64,000 bases of DNA from Neisseria dumasiana (GTDB lineage: Bacteria; Pseudomonadota; Gammaproteobacteria; Burkholderiales; Neisseriaceae), in the NCBI RefSeq assembly GCF_022870885.1, contig NZ_CP091509.1, positions 806,001 to 870,000 of the forward strand. The letters run 5' to 3'. Shown here piece after piece: positions 9,095 to 19,578 of the stretch (positions within the stretch are counted from its first letter, which is position 1; the number at the start of each line of letters is the position of its first letter). The position numbers and the translations under genes are program-made. The notes under the pieces are model-generated. The model was not told the origin of the DNA and did no database searches. It saw only the letters and a list, made by a program, of their open reading frames with translations.

Positions 9095-9380
9095 AGTAGT
9101 GCTCCACCATGCCTTTGAGTTTTTGGCTTGCATGGAAAGTAACGACTCTGCGGGCGGTAATCGGCACTTCTTCGCCGGTTTTGGGGTTGCGGCCGGGGCG
9201 TTGCGGTTTGTCGCGCAGCTGGAAGTTGCCGAATCCGGAAATTTTAATTTCTTCGCCACGGGCTAAAGTGGCGCGGATTTCTTCAAAAAAGAGTTCGACG
9301 ATTTCTTTGGCATCGTTTTTGGTTACGCTGCTTACTTTTTCTACCAAAATATCTGCCAATTCGGCTTTCGTTAATGTCAT
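9078..9380 (-). CDS. ihfA: Integration host factor subunit alpha
   Basis: A 100-residue HU/IHF-family protein that with IHF-beta bends [19 protein letters not shown], the [42 protein letters not shown] beta-arm and the PGRNPKTGE turn are diagnostic. Start at 9380 follows GGTAATAA; the seven upstream codons in the open frame are not needed. It lies downstream of pheT, the order pheS-pheT-ihfA known from many proteobacteria. Confidence 0.94.
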   Translation of the reverse strand: MTLTKAELADILVEKVSSVTKNDAKEIVELFFEEIRATLARGEEIKISGFGNFQLRDKPQRPGRNPKTGEEVPITARRVVTFHASQKLKGMVEHYYDKQR

Positions 9381-9455
9381 ATTATTACCTTCGTTTTTCA
9401 ATAGGTGGGGATTATTACTAATTTTTTTTTAGAATTCAAGTGAATAAGGTTTTTT

Positions 9456-11819
9456 TTAGCCGCGAAGTTGCGCCCCCGCACTTTCAGCCGCTTTGATTAA
9501 CTCTGCTATAAGAGGCTCTACGGCTTCGTCTGTAAGCGTGGCTTCCATATCTTGCAGCATGATTTTCACGGCCATACTCTTCATGTTGTCGGGCAGGCCG
9601 GTGCCTCGGTATACGTCGAACAGGGCGATTTCCTGAATCAGCGGGCTGCGGACGCTGCTTAACGCGGCATGCAGTTCGGCATAGCCGGTGCTTTCCGGTA
9701 ACACGAAGGCCAAATCGCGGCGGGACGGTTGGAATTTGGAAACGGGCCGGTAAACGGTTTTTTCCTGTTCCAATACGGCAGCCATATCTACTTCGAAAAC
9801 CAGCGGAGCTTGGGGCAGATCGTATTTTTGCAGCCATTGCGGGTGCAGTTCGCCGATGAAACCGACCGTTTTTCCGTTGATTTTAATTTCTGCGGTGCGG
9901 CCGGGGTGCAGGGCAGGGTGTTCTGCTTTGACGAACTCGGCATGTTTGCCTGCCAGCAGTTCTTCTACGTCGCCTTTAATGTCGTAAAAATCGACAGGGC
10001 GGCTTTTTTCGCCCCACTGCTCGGGCAGGGCAGAGCCGTACACCAAGCCGCCGATGCGTTCGTTTTGAATGAAACGGCCGTCTGAATCTTTGCGGAAAAC
10101 GCGGGCGATTTCAAACACGCGCACGCGGTTTTGTTTGCGGTTGAGGTTGTTTTGCAGGATTTCTACCAGCCCGCCGATAAGTGTTGAGCGCATCACGCTG
10201 TATTGTGCGGCCAACGGATTTTGCAGGCGGATAGGATGCTCGTTGGCGGCAAAATCCCGTTCCCATTGCTCGTTAACGAAAGCATAGCTGACCACTTCCT
10301 GATAACCCCGTGCAGCCATTTGACGGTAAGCGGCAAAGCGCGGACGTTGGGTTTCGGGCAGCGCCATCATTTTCAGACGGCCTGAAGTGTAATCGTCGGG
10401 AATGTTTTCGTAGCCGTAAACGCGGGCGATTTCTTCAATCAAATCGGCTTCGATTTCGATGTCGTAGCGGAAACTGGGCGATGTAGCTTGCAGGCCGTCT
10501 GAAACTTTTTGCGGTTGCAGGCCGAGGGCAGACAAAATGCTTTCGATGCGCGCTTCATCTACGGCTACGCCCAGCAGTTTTTCGACTCTCTCGGTACGGA
10601 CGGATACGGTTTTGCGTTCGGGCAGTTTGCCGACGGCTTCTACGATTTCGCCCGCTTGACCGCCGCAAATCTGCAAAATGAGTTCGCTGGCGCGTTCGAT
10701 GGCATCTCGTTGCAATTCGAAATCCACGCCGCGCTCGAAGCGGAAAGATGAATCGGAACCGAAACCGTATTGGCGCGATTTGCCGGCAATGATTTCAGGG
10801 GCGAACCAAGCCGATTCGATCACGATATTGCGGGTGCCGTCTGAAATTGCGCTCGCTTCGCCGCCCATCAAACCGGCCATGCTCAACGCGCCTTTTTCGT
10901 CGGCAACCACTAAGGTGTTGTCGGATAGGGTAACGGTTTTTTCATTCAGGCAAGCCAGCGTTTCACCTTCGTTGGCACGGCGCACGATGATGCTGCCCGA
11001 AAGTTTGTCGGCATCAAAAACGTGCATGGGTTGGCCGATTTCCAACATCACATAGTTACCGATGTCCACCAGCGCGGAAATGCTGCGGATGCCGCTGCGC
11101 GCCAAACGGTTTTTCATCCATTCGGGCGTGGCGGCTTGAGCATCGACGTTTTCGATCACGCGGCTCAAAAAGCGACCGCAATCTTCGGGGGCATCGATGC
11201 GCACAGGTTGGGTTTTGCTGCTGCCGATCGCAGCCGTCTGAATGGCAGGCTGATTGAACGCGCAGCCCGTTAATGCTGCGGTTTCGCGCGCCAAACCTTT
11301 GATGCTTAGACAATCGGTGCGGTTCGGCGTGATTTTCAGCGTAAATACGGTGTCGTCCAAGTCCAGATAATTGCGGAGATTTTCGCCGACGGGTGCATTG
11401 TCGGGCAGGATATACAGGCCGTCGATGCCGTCATCGGGCAATCCCAGTTCATTGGTAGAACATAGCATGCCGTTTGAAACTTGCCCGCGCATTTTGGTCG
11501 GCTTGATCTTGAAATTGCCGGGCAGCACCGCGCCGGGCAGGGCGCAGGGCACTTTGATGCCCGCTTTCACATTCGGCGCACCGCAAACAATCTGAATCAG
11601 CTCTCCCGTGCCTGCATCTACCCGGGTAATATTCAGGCGGTCGGCATCGGGGTGCTTTTCTACCGATTTCACTTCGGCAACCACCACATTGGAAAATGCA
11701 GGAGCGGCGGTTTCGGCTTCTTCCACTTCAAGGCCGGACATGGTTAATAAATGACCGAATTCATCGGCTGAAAGACGGGTGTCGGCTTGGGTTTTGAGCC
11801 ACGAATAAGAAAATTGCAT
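9456..11819 (-). CDS. pheT: Phenylalanyl-tRNA synthetase beta chain
   Basis: The 787-residue beta chain pairs with PheS to charge tRNA-Phe. It has the N-terminal EMAP-like tRNA-binding domain (VVVAEVKSVEKHPDADRLNITRVDAG), the B3/B4 editing region, the B5 domain and a C-terminal ferredoxin-fold anticodon-binding domain (SKFQPSRRDLAFVLPEST). Length matches E. coli PheT (795). It normally follows pheS directly; here a small foreign-looking gene intervenes. Several DUS copies lie inside the coding sequence. Confidence 0.96.
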   Translation of the reverse strand: MQFSYSWLKTQADTRLSADEFGHLLTMSGLEVEEAETAAPAFSNVVVAEVKSVEKHPDADRLNITRVDAGTGELIQIVCGAPNVKAGIKVPCALPGAVLPGNFKIKPTKMRGQVSNGMLCSTNELGLPDDGIDGLYILPDNAPVGENLRNYLDLDDTVFTLKITPNRTDCLSIKGLARETAALTGCAFNQPAIQTAAIGSSKTQPVRIDAPEDCGRFLSRVIENVDAQAATPEWMKNRLARSGIRSISALVDIGNYVMLEIGQPMHVFDADKLSGSIIVRRANEGETLACLNEKTVTLSDNTLVVADEKGALSMAGLMGGEASAISDGTRNIVIESAWFAPEIIAGKSRQYGFGSDSSFRFERGVDFELQRDAIERASELILQICGGQAGEIVEAVGKLPERKTVSVRTERVEKLLGVAVDEARIESILSALGLQPQKVSDGLQATSPSFRYDIEIEADLIEEIARVYGYENIPDDYTSGRLKMMALPETQRPRFAAYRQMAARGYQEVVSYAFVNEQWERDFAANEHPIRLQNPLAAQYSVMRSTLIGGLVEILQNNLNRKQNRVRVFEIARVFRKDSDGRFIQNERIGGLVYGSALPEQWGEKSRPVDFYDIKGDVEELLAGKHAEFVKAEHPALHPGRTAEIKINGKTVGFIGELHPQWLQKYDLPQAPLVFEVDMAAVLEQEKTVYRPVSKFQPSRRDLAFVLPESTGYAELHAALSSVRSPLIQEIALFDVYRGTGLPDNMKSMAVKIMLQDMEATLTDEAVEPLIAELIKAAESAGAQLRG

Positions 11820-11837
11820 GATTTGATCTCAATTATG

Positions 11838-12227
11838 TTATTTCAATTCACTTTTTAGCCAAGATATAAGTTCTGACATTATTGTTGAACCTATGAAAAA
11901 CATTAATGACCAAATGCTAATATTAGTACCATCAAATTTTGCCCCTTTGTCAAGCCCTATTAATGAATTTGTATTAAGAGCGATTACAAACAATATACCT
12001 ATACCTATAGAAATGATAGTCATTAGCCAATCACATACTGTCACTAATGACTTACGATTTGTAAAGAGGGATTTTATAAATTCCCACAAGGAAATAGAGG
12101 CAATACCACATGCAAAACCTAAATACTCTGATGGTATTTGATCTTTGAAAGAGTAACTCAAACCACTTATGACAACACATAATATAAACGTTGCACTTCC
12201 TAAGTTATTTTTGAACTCTTGATTCAT
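11838..12227 (-). CDS. Small low-GC membrane protein inserted between pheS and pheT
   Basis: A 129-residue protein starting MNQEFKNNLGSATFIL, preceded by AAAAGGATTT, with four probable membrane segments (near residues 10-30, 40-55, 70-90 and 105-122) and no recognisable domain. The gene and its flanks (about 11830-12360) are strongly AT-rich against the GC-rich synthetase genes. The pheS-pheT interval is a known site of exchangeable cargo in Neisseria (the minimal mobile element concept; restriction-modification genes sit there in some strains). I read this as alternative cargo of unknown function. The open frame upstream of 12227 lacks a ribosome site. Confidence 0.6.
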   Translation of the reverse strand: MNQEFKNNLGSATFILCVVISGLSYSFKDQIPSEYLGFACGIASISLWEFIKSLFTNRKSLVTVCDWLMTIISIGIGILFVIALNTNSLIGLDKGAKFDGTNISIWSLMFFIGSTIMSELISWLKSELK

Positions 12228-12360
12228 TTTTTTTAAATCCTTTTGGAAAGTTATCAAATTTTCAATAACTTATTTAAATAAATTTAAGTTTGAATTTTGT
12301 CACAACACTGAAATAGTAAATAACAATATTTATATAATTTTAATTTGGTAGTGGACTTAT

Positions 12361-13436
<1,076 letters not shown>

Positions 13437-14079
13437 ATAAGGCGTTCCGCTTCAATTTTAAAGGGGGCTATTGTAACGCAAATTACACCTAAAAAACAGC
13501 AGGCTAAAGCAAAAAGAGAGATAGGCCGTGCCCGGTTGATAGCGAGTAGCGTTTGGGCGGGTATAGCGTATTCCTCTTCTAATATGATGAATAGTAAACA
13601 TTTTTTATTTATTGCCGGAAGGTGCTTGGTTAGAAAAAGCACGCCGGCTGTTTTTTATGGCCGGCAAAAGTATTTTCAGACGGCCCGGTTGGGATAGGTT
13701 GTTGTAAATATCCCAAGATGTTGAAAATTCCAATTAAATATTTGCATGATTTTGTCATTAGTGATACCTTTTGTTTTAATTTGTAAATAATAAATAAAGT
13801 TACTTTTACAAATTGGTTTTTGAATATCGATTAATAAAATTAATATAAAAAACATATTGTTGTTTTGTTGGTTGGTTGAAGGTTGTGCTTGTTAAATGTG
13901 TATTTGAATGATGAATTAAGAATATTGATTGCTATTCAAGCTAAATATTGGTTAAAAAATTAATAAATGTTATTAATTGTTAATAAATGTTTTTTTTGAG
14001 TTTGCCTTTCAGTAATTTTTAATATATCTGATTGTTTTATAAATAAAAAATAAATATTCATATTACGGAGATTTTTAAG

Positions 14080-17000
14080 ATGTCTAATCAGATCGTTGTT
14101 TCTGTGGGCAGGTTGGTTGGCGGACGCTTTGTGGATGCGGAAGGTGTTGTGCAATACAACGCGCACAGAGGGTCGGGTAAGCCTTTGTATATTCGGGCAG
14201 AAGCGCATGCCGTTTATCGGTTGGCAGATGAAGATACCGGCTTGGTGCCTGAAAATATCGAATTGGTGCAGGTGGGTAATCATTTGCATATCCGCGCGAA
14301 AGATTCTGCAGCAGCACAGCCGGATATTGTGATTGAAGACTACTATGTATATGCCAAACCTGAGAACGGCAGCCGGGTGTTTGCTTTCGATGCAAAGGGC
14401 AATGCGCATTATTATGAAGTAGAAGTGCCCGAAACGGCTTTGTTGGCGCAAGAAGTTACGGTTGGCCGTTCGTCGTCGGGCGGGGTAAACAAATTGGCGG
14501 TTGCTTTGGGCGGTTTGGCCGGAGCGGGTTTGATTGGTGCGTTGGCGGGAGGTGGCGGAGGCGGCAAGTCTTCGAATGAAGCTGCCGCACCTTCTGCGCC
14601 TGCTAAGGTTAACCGTAAAGAAGAAGCACCGCTTGGCAAGATGCCGTCTGAAGAGAAAAACAGTGGCGGGGCACAACTGTTTATCGCCACAAACGATGCG
14701 GAACCGACCGTTGTCGATGTGGCGCCGCCTGCAGATAAACAGGAGGAAAACAAAGAGATAGAGCAAGCAAGGCCGTCTGAAAAGGTGGCGCAGGCCGATA
14801 CGGTAGAAGTTTCGGAAGTAGCGGCGGAAGTAGCTCCTGCCGAAGATGCGCCTTCGGTTGCAGATCAAGAGAAAACCAAAGAGGTAGAGCAGGACAAGCC
14901 GTCTGAAAAGGTGGCGCAGGCCGATACGGTAGAAGTTTCGGAAGAGGCGGCGGAAGTGGCTCCTACTGAAGATGCGCCTTCGGTTATAGATCAAAACACA
15001 GCCGAAAATCAGGAACCGGAAAAAACTGCCGAGGTTGAAAATGCGGCGGTTGTGAAGCCTGTTGATCAGGCCGAGCCTACATCGCCGGATTCATTGGAAA
15101 AAGTAGGCAATAACGACAGCGAAGTAATGGAAGTGCGCTTCGGTAAAGACGGGCATTTCTATATTTACCAGCATGAAAAGTACGGCCGTTATATCGATGC
15201 GGCAGAGTTCGGTACCGATGCAACCGGTAAAACCGACAGCTTGGCTGCGATTAATAATGCGCTCGCAGCCGCCCATCAAGAAAAAGTAGCCGTGCGCTTG
15301 AGCGGCAAACTGTATATTTCCGACCAAATTGTTTTTAATAAGGCAAATTCGGGTGTTACCGGTATTTTTGGCGACGGCATGGGCAAAACCGTTGTGTCTT
15401 TCGATAAAGCGCAAAAAGGGGTGTTCAATCCGAACAGCAACGAAGACGATGTGCGCGATTTTGCCGGTATTTTGGTGGACGGGCAAAGCAATAAAACCAT
15501 TGCCGATTTGTCGGTGAAATACACCCACCCTGATTTTTACCGCAAAGGCCAAAGCTATTTCGGCAAGGTAAACGGTATTTTGGTTAACGATGCCGATAAC
15601 ACGCTGATCAGCAAAGTAGAAGTATCCGGCGCAAACCGTGCGGGCGTGTTTTTCACATCAACGCAGGCTTTGCAGAAAGACCCCGAAAGTGCGAAAGGCA
15701 GAACCTATAAAGCCAGATTGATTTGGAAAGAAGTAGACGAACACTACGACAATCTGCCTTTAGGCGAAAACAACCGCATTGTCGACAGTTATCTGCATCA
15801 CAACCGTGTAGCCGGCGCCTTGGTTGCGTATCAAAAAGATTTTGTGGCCAGCGGCAACAAACTGGCGTGGAACGGACACGAAGCCGACGGCGGCACGGGT
15901 TACGGTATTGCAAGCATGGCCGGCAGTTACAACTACGGCATTACATATACGAACAACACGACAGACCACAACTACCGCAAAGGTTTGGATGTTCATGACG
16001 GCGACGACGTTGTAATTGCAAACAACACCTTAATCGGCGACAGGCTGTATGGTATTTCGGTTTATAACCGCCAATTTACAATGGATACCGTAAAGATTGC
16101 CGATAACACCATTATTCAAGATCCTACATTCCGTTTGGCGGTAAGCGACAATCCTCGATACACTTATCACGGCTATTCCGGCATCCAAGTGCAGACCAAT
16201 ACGCAGTTTAAAGATTTAAACAGCAGTGCTACGGGTAAATTTGAAATTCACGGTAATACCATCAAAAATTTGGAAATGTATAAAAATGCCCAGCATACTT
16301 ACGGTATCGAATTCCGCAATCACGAACAGAAGATGCACTATCAATTGGATATCAGCAATAACGTGATTCAAGGCGAATCGACCAAATACATGATTGCCGT
16401 AATCAACAATACCCGCGACCGTGTAACGGGCGATAAAGGTTCGGGTGCGGGCGACATCAATATCACAGGCAATAAAATGAGCATCGGCGTGATCCCGTCG
16501 GGAACCGTGCCCGTGTTTATCAACGAAGAAAGCAATAACGGTAAGCTGCGCGGAAAAGTAACCTTCGAAGGTAATGATTTGACCATACGCAAGCAGTCCG
16601 ACGGCAGCATCGAAGGCATTCAGATGATAGGCAATGCCCAAAGCTATCATGTGAACAACAACAACTTTGAAATTCACGGCAACATGAACAAGCCTTTGAT
16701 CAGCGTGTTAGGACGTGCAGGCAGCGAAACGCCGGATTTGCATGCTTACGGCAACGATATTACCACCGACCTCAAAGGCCAACTTTACCGCAGCTGGATC
16801 GAGCGCAGCAAAGTTGATGTGTTTGCCGATGACAATACCCACAATAATAAAGCGCTGGCTAAAATAGAGCATATTACTGCGCCGGCAGCTGGGGCTGTTC
16901 ATGATGATGGCAATACGGCCAATCTATGGGACATCGGCACGGACAGCATTTCGGGAATTCCCGTTGACCGCCAAACAAGCTCTGCACAATCGGAGCGTTC

Positions 17001-17232
17001 CGAATCGGTGGTGCTGAAAACGGGAGAGCAAAACGAGATATTCTTGGCCGAACCGCAGGATACAGCCAAGTTGGATAACCTGCTTGCTGTAACCGAATTG
17101 AATCTTTCCGGTTTGTTGGGAAGAGAGAATACGACGGCATTTGCCGAAAATGTGATCGTGCCGGAATATAGCGTGCTCAATGTTCAGGCAGGGCAATGGC
17201 AGGATGAATCGGCAGCGGCCTACGTTGTTTAA
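14080..17232 (+). CDS. Large surface/secreted protein: BapA-like prefix, acidic repeats, right-handed beta-helix
   Basis: 1050 residues without a Sec signal peptide. Residues 1-110 (MSNQIVVSVGRLVGG onward) resemble the prefix domain of BapA-type, type I-secreted adhesins. A hydrophobic Ala/Gly stretch ending in GGGGGGKSS follows near residue 150. Residues ~190-340 are acidic and include two copies of a 42-residue unit. From ~350 a pectate-lyase/epimerase-like right-handed beta-helix begins (YGRYIDAAEFGTDATGKTDS), with repeated NN-T rungs to about 900. An ACGGAG ribosome site precedes the ATG after a very AT-rich leader. No type I secretion genes lie in the window. A polysaccharide-acting enzyme or an adhesin are both possible. 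Confidence 0.6.
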   Translation: MSNQIVVSVGRLVGGRFVDAEGVVQYNAHRGSGKPLYIRAEAHAVYRLADEDTGLVPENIELVQVGNHLHIRAKDSAAAQPDIVIEDYYVYAKPENGSRVFAFDAKGNAHYYEVEVPETALLAQEVTVGRSSSGGVNKLAVALGGLAGAGLIGALAGGGGGGKSSNEAAAPSAPAKVNRKEEAPLGKMPSEEKNSGGAQLFIATNDAEPTVVDVAPPADKQEENKEIEQARPSEKVAQADTVEVSEVAAEVAPAEDAPSVADQEKTKEVEQDKPSEKVAQADTVEVSEEAAEVAPTEDAPSVIDQNTAENQEPEKTAEVENAAVVKPVDQAEPTSPDSLEKVGNNDSEVMEVRFGKDGHFYIYQHEKYGRYIDAAEFGTDATGKTDSLAAINNALAAAHQEKVAVRLSGKLYISDQIVFNKANSGVTGIFGDGMGKTVVSFDKAQKGVFNPNSNEDDVRDFAGILVDGQSNKTIADLSVKYTHPDFYRKGQSYFGKVNGILVNDADNTLISKVEVSGANRAGVFFTSTQALQKDPESAKGRTYKARLIWKEVDEHYDNLPLGENNRIVDSYLHHNRVAGALVAYQKDFVASGNKLAWNGHEADGGTGYGIASMAGSYNYGITYTNNTTDHNYRKGLDVHDGDDVVIANNTLIGDRLYGISVYNRQFTMDTVKIADNTIIQDPTFRLAVSDNPRYTYHGYSGIQVQTNTQFKDLNSSATGKFEIHGNTIKNLEMYKNAQHTYGIEFRNHEQKMHYQLDISNNVIQGESTKYMIAVINNTRDRVTGDKGSGAGDINITGNKMSIGVIPSGTVPVFINEESNNGKLRGKVTFEGNDLTIRKQSDGSIEGIQMIGNAQSYHVNNNNFEIHGNMNKPLISVLGRAGSETPDLHAYGNDITTDLKGQLYRSWIERSKVDVFADDNTHNNKALAKIEHITAPAAGAVHDDGNTANLWDIGTDSISGIPVDRQTSSAQSERSESVVLKTGEQNEIFLAEPQDTAKLDNLLAVTELNLSGLLGRENTTAFAENVIVPEYSVLNVQAGQWQDESAAAYVV
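14752..15003 (+). repeat. Tandem 126-bp coding repeat containing DUS
   Basis: Two adjacent copies of a 126-base (42-codon) unit at 14752-14877 and 14878-15003, each encoding PSEKVAQADTVEVSE and an acidic tail. Each copy contains an in-frame uptake core GCCGTCTGAA read as PSE. Such a repeat can expand or contract without shifting frame. Confidence 0.85.
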
Positions 17233-17253
17233 CAGCAGTTTGTTTGCGGATGA

Positions 17254-17420
17254 TTAGGTATTGTTTACACTTTTCGTTTTGGCATACAAGCACCGTTTGC
17301 AGATTTTTGAGATTTATCTGACAGGCGGGAAGCCTTTGCCGAATGTTATGCTGCAAAGCACAAAAATCATTTTTCAGTAAAAACAAAAGCCTTTGGCTTT
17401 GAAAAGTGTAAACACCCTAA
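17254..17420. mobile_element. 167-bp MITE-like element with TTAGG...TGTTTACACTTTTC ends
   Basis: TGTTTACACTTTTC at 17262-17275 is exactly complementary to GAAAAGTGTAAACA at 17401-17414, and the match extends outward with a small offset to TTAGG on the left and CCTAA on the right. The interior has no reading frame of note. It lies 22 bases past the stop of the 1050-residue gene. Confidence 0.55.
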
Positions 17421-17542
17421 GCCTGCCGACAATCTAATTGCATTGAAAATCAAAAAAGAAACAAAAATGGAATATATAATTTGTATGTCTGTGTTAAAAT
17501 GATTTTCGAAATGTAAAGACAGATTTTCTAAAGCATGTCGTT

Positions 17543-17579
17543 ATCGGGCGTTGCAGCCAAAATCGTTGCAACGCCCGAT
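17543..17579. terminator. Strong hairpin, possible terminator
   Basis: A 13-base perfect stem ATCGGGCGTTGCA/TGCAACGCCCGAT with an 11-base loop. No U-run follows, so factor-independent termination is uncertain; it could also be an end of a lost element. Confidence 0.4.
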
Positions 17580-17646
17580 GGCGATATGCCTTAAATTATC
17601 TTGGTTAAATTAACGTTCAATAAAAGGCCGGAAGCCTTTGCAAAAT

Positions 17647-17769
17647 CCCGAATACCGATGCAGTTCAATGCGCAGCAGCACAACGAGTGCCGGCCTATCA
17701 TACGATAGGCTGAGCAAGTGGGTAGCGCATAATGCAGAAATGCGCCGCAGACGGGAGCGCAAAAGGTCT
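17647..17769 (+). repeat. Dispersed ~120-bp leader repeat, copy 1
   Basis: Begins TCCCGA then TGCAGTTCAATGCGCAGC and ends CAGAAATGCGC...GCGCAAAAGGTCT. A similar sequence occurs at 28439-28562; by eye about three quarters of the bases agree. It ends ~32 bases before the start of the Slam-type gene. It contains a GCCTATC/GATAGGC hairpin. Position and size recall the meningococcal REP2/CREN repeats found upstream of envelope genes, but I cannot confirm sequence identity. Confidence 0.55.
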
Positions 17770-17800
17770 CAGCCGATCAATCATCTGCTTAATATATATC

Positions 17801-19306
17801 ATGAAATACGCATTGCTTTTCCTTTCAATAAGCGGGTTGTTTTCCCAAGCGTTTGCCAATCCTGCTCCCGCGCCCGCCGATGAACTTCCGCTGCCTAATC
17901 CGGAGATGAAATTAAATCTTCATCCCGCGGAACCTTCTCTACTTCAACAGACGGGGAAGCCGGAGGTAGAGGCTCCTCCTAAGCAGGAAAAAGTGCTCGA
18001 GGTAGATGAAAAAACGCTGCTGGAAAATCCGGAATTATTGTCCCGAGCCATGTATTCTGCCGTAATGGCTCAAAACATCGAAGGTATCAAGGTATTGCTG
18101 CCGATTTACCGTAAATGGCCGAAACATGACCAGGAAATGGCTTTGTTCGGTCAGGCTTTGGTTTATCAATACAGCGGTAAAGCGGGGGAAGCGGTTAAGC
18201 TTTACCGTATTTTGATTTCCACCCAGCCTGATTCATCAATAATCCGCTTGCAGTTGGCACAAGCTTTGTTTGAGAACCAGCAAAATGAAGCGGCGGCAGA
18301 CCAATTCGACAGGCTTAAGACCGAAGAATTGCCCGAGCCTGTGCTTCAGCGGGTAGAGGCATACCGAAAAGCATTGCGCCAGCGTGATTCGTGGCAGATT
18401 TACGGCGGCTTCAATATTACCCGTGAGCAAAATATCAATCAGGCTCCGAAGCAGCAGCAGTTGGGCAGGCATTTATCTCAACAAGAGTGCGAAAGCCGCC
18501 GGAAAAACAATCCGCAAAGCAGCTGTTTCGACGGTTGGACGTTTGACAAGCCGATTAATGCGACGGGTTTTAACTACCAGTTTGGTGCGGAGAAAAAATG
18601 GTCGCTGAAAAAGGGGCTGTATGCCAAAGCCGGAGTGGACTTGGCTGGGAAGGCTTACCGTTCTTATTCACGTTATAACGACGACACGGCGCGTGTTTCG
18701 GCCGGTTTGGGTTACGCAGACCAACGCAATGATATCGGGCTGACTCCTTTTCACGAGCGGCGTATTTACGGTAAGCACGCTTACAGTTATTCCAGCGGTG
18801 CGCGTATCCACTGGAACCGTTGGCAAACGCATAATTTGCAAAGCCTCACTGCAATAGAAGCCTCGCGTCTCAATAACCAGAAGCGCAAACGTTCCGATAT
18901 CAACAGCCGTTTTGCCAGCGGTTCTTTGATGTATCAACGCAGTGCGAGACAATATTGGCTGGGCGGCGCAGACCTTTATCAAGAACGCAACCGCGACGAC
19001 CGTTCGGATGATTTTAACCGCTATGGTTTGCGTGCCGTTTGGGGTCAGGAATGGGGGGGCGGTTTGTCCACCCGTTGGCAGGTCGGAGTGGCCAAACGCT
19101 TTTATAAAACGCCGAGCTTTTTCAGTGCAGGGGCAAAACGTCGGGATAAGGAGTTGAATACATCGGTTTCAATTTGGCACCGCGCGGTTCATTATGAAGG
19201 TTTGACTCCCCGTTTGACATTTAGCCACCAACGCACATCCAGCAATGATCCTTATCACAGTAACGATAGAAACCGCATGTTTATCGAGCTGGGCAAAACC
19301 TTTTAA
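17801..19306 (+). CDS. Slam/DUF560-type outer-membrane protein (type XI secretion family), orphan
   Basis: 501 residues: signal peptide (MKYALLFLSISGLFSQAFA), a proline-rich linker, an N-terminal TPR-like region (IKVLLPIYRKWPKHDQEMAL to ALFENQQNEAAADQFDRL) and a C-terminal ~14-strand barrel from about residue 220, ending in IELGKTF. This is the Slam architecture, which moves TbpB-like lipoproteins or soluble cargo across the outer membrane. The usual partners (hpuA, fHbp or a TbpB-like cargo gene) are not adjacent; its neighbour is the beta-helix protein. The ATG at 17801 has a weak ribosome site. The second Slam is at 29317-30831. Confidence 0.82.
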   Translation: MKYALLFLSISGLFSQAFANPAPAPADELPLPNPEMKLNLHPAEPSLLQQTGKPEVEAPPKQEKVLEVDEKTLLENPELLSRAMYSAVMAQNIEGIKVLLPIYRKWPKHDQEMALFGQALVYQYSGKAGEAVKLYRILISTQPDSSIIRLQLAQALFENQQNEAAADQFDRLKTEELPEPVLQRVEAYRKALRQRDSWQIYGGFNITREQNINQAPKQQQLGRHLSQQECESRRKNNPQSSCFDGWTFDKPINATGFNYQFGAEKKWSLKKGLYAKAGVDLAGKAYRSYSRYNDDTARVSAGLGYADQRNDIGLTPFHERRIYGKHAYSYSSGARIHWNRWQTHNLQSLTAIEASRLNNQKRKRSDINSRFASGSLMYQRSARQYWLGGADLYQERNRDDRSDDFNRYGLRAVWGQEWGGGLSTRWQVGVAKRFYKTPSFFSAGAKRRDKELNTSVSIWHRAVHYEGLTPRLTFSHQRTSSNDPYHSNDRNRMFIELGKTF

Positions 19307-19344
19307 CCAAGCAAAGGCGTTAAATTGAATGGTGTGAATTGAAT

Positions 19345-19379
19345 GAGGCCGTCTGAATAAAATTGTTTCAGACGGCCTC
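19345..19379 (+). terminator. DUS-pair terminator after the Slam-type gene
   Basis: GAGGCCGTCTGAA and TTCAGACGGCCTC with a short AT-rich loop ~40 bases past the stop. Confidence 0.8.
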
Positions 19380-19398
19380 GATTTGTTTGCCTGAAAAA

Positions 19399-19532
19399 TA
19401 TATAGCCAATCAACTAATTTTTATACACGGCAGCAAGCCGAGACAGTGCAGGTAGTATGAAACCGATTCTGTGGCCGCTTTAGCAGCTTGCACGATCGTT
19501 CTCTATAAGCAAGCGGTTTGATCATAGCGTTT
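19399..19532. repeat. Correia-like element, one end decayed
   Basis: Starts TATATAGCCAATCAACT, like the element at 5055, and continues with CGGCAGCAAGCCG, ACAGTGCAGGTAGTA, GAAACCGATTC and CGATCGTTCTCT, which are Correia core landmarks. The distal terminal repeat is degenerate (GTTTGATCATAG). It lies past the 3' end of recN. Confidence 0.6.
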
Positions 19533-19578
19533 CAACAGAGTGATCAAGCCATTTTTTTTACGCTTTTAAACGGTTGCG

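Noticed and set aside
13960..14994. 344-codon minus-strand frame opposite the surface-protein gene
   Set aside because: Its RRRIF/HFRR repeats are the antisense of the acidic repeat; no ribosome site, no family resemblance.
17638..17883. 81-codon frame upstream of the orphan Slam
   Set aside because: It reads through the dispersed leader repeat and into the Slam gene in another frame; similarity to the 28339 frame reflects the DNA repeat.
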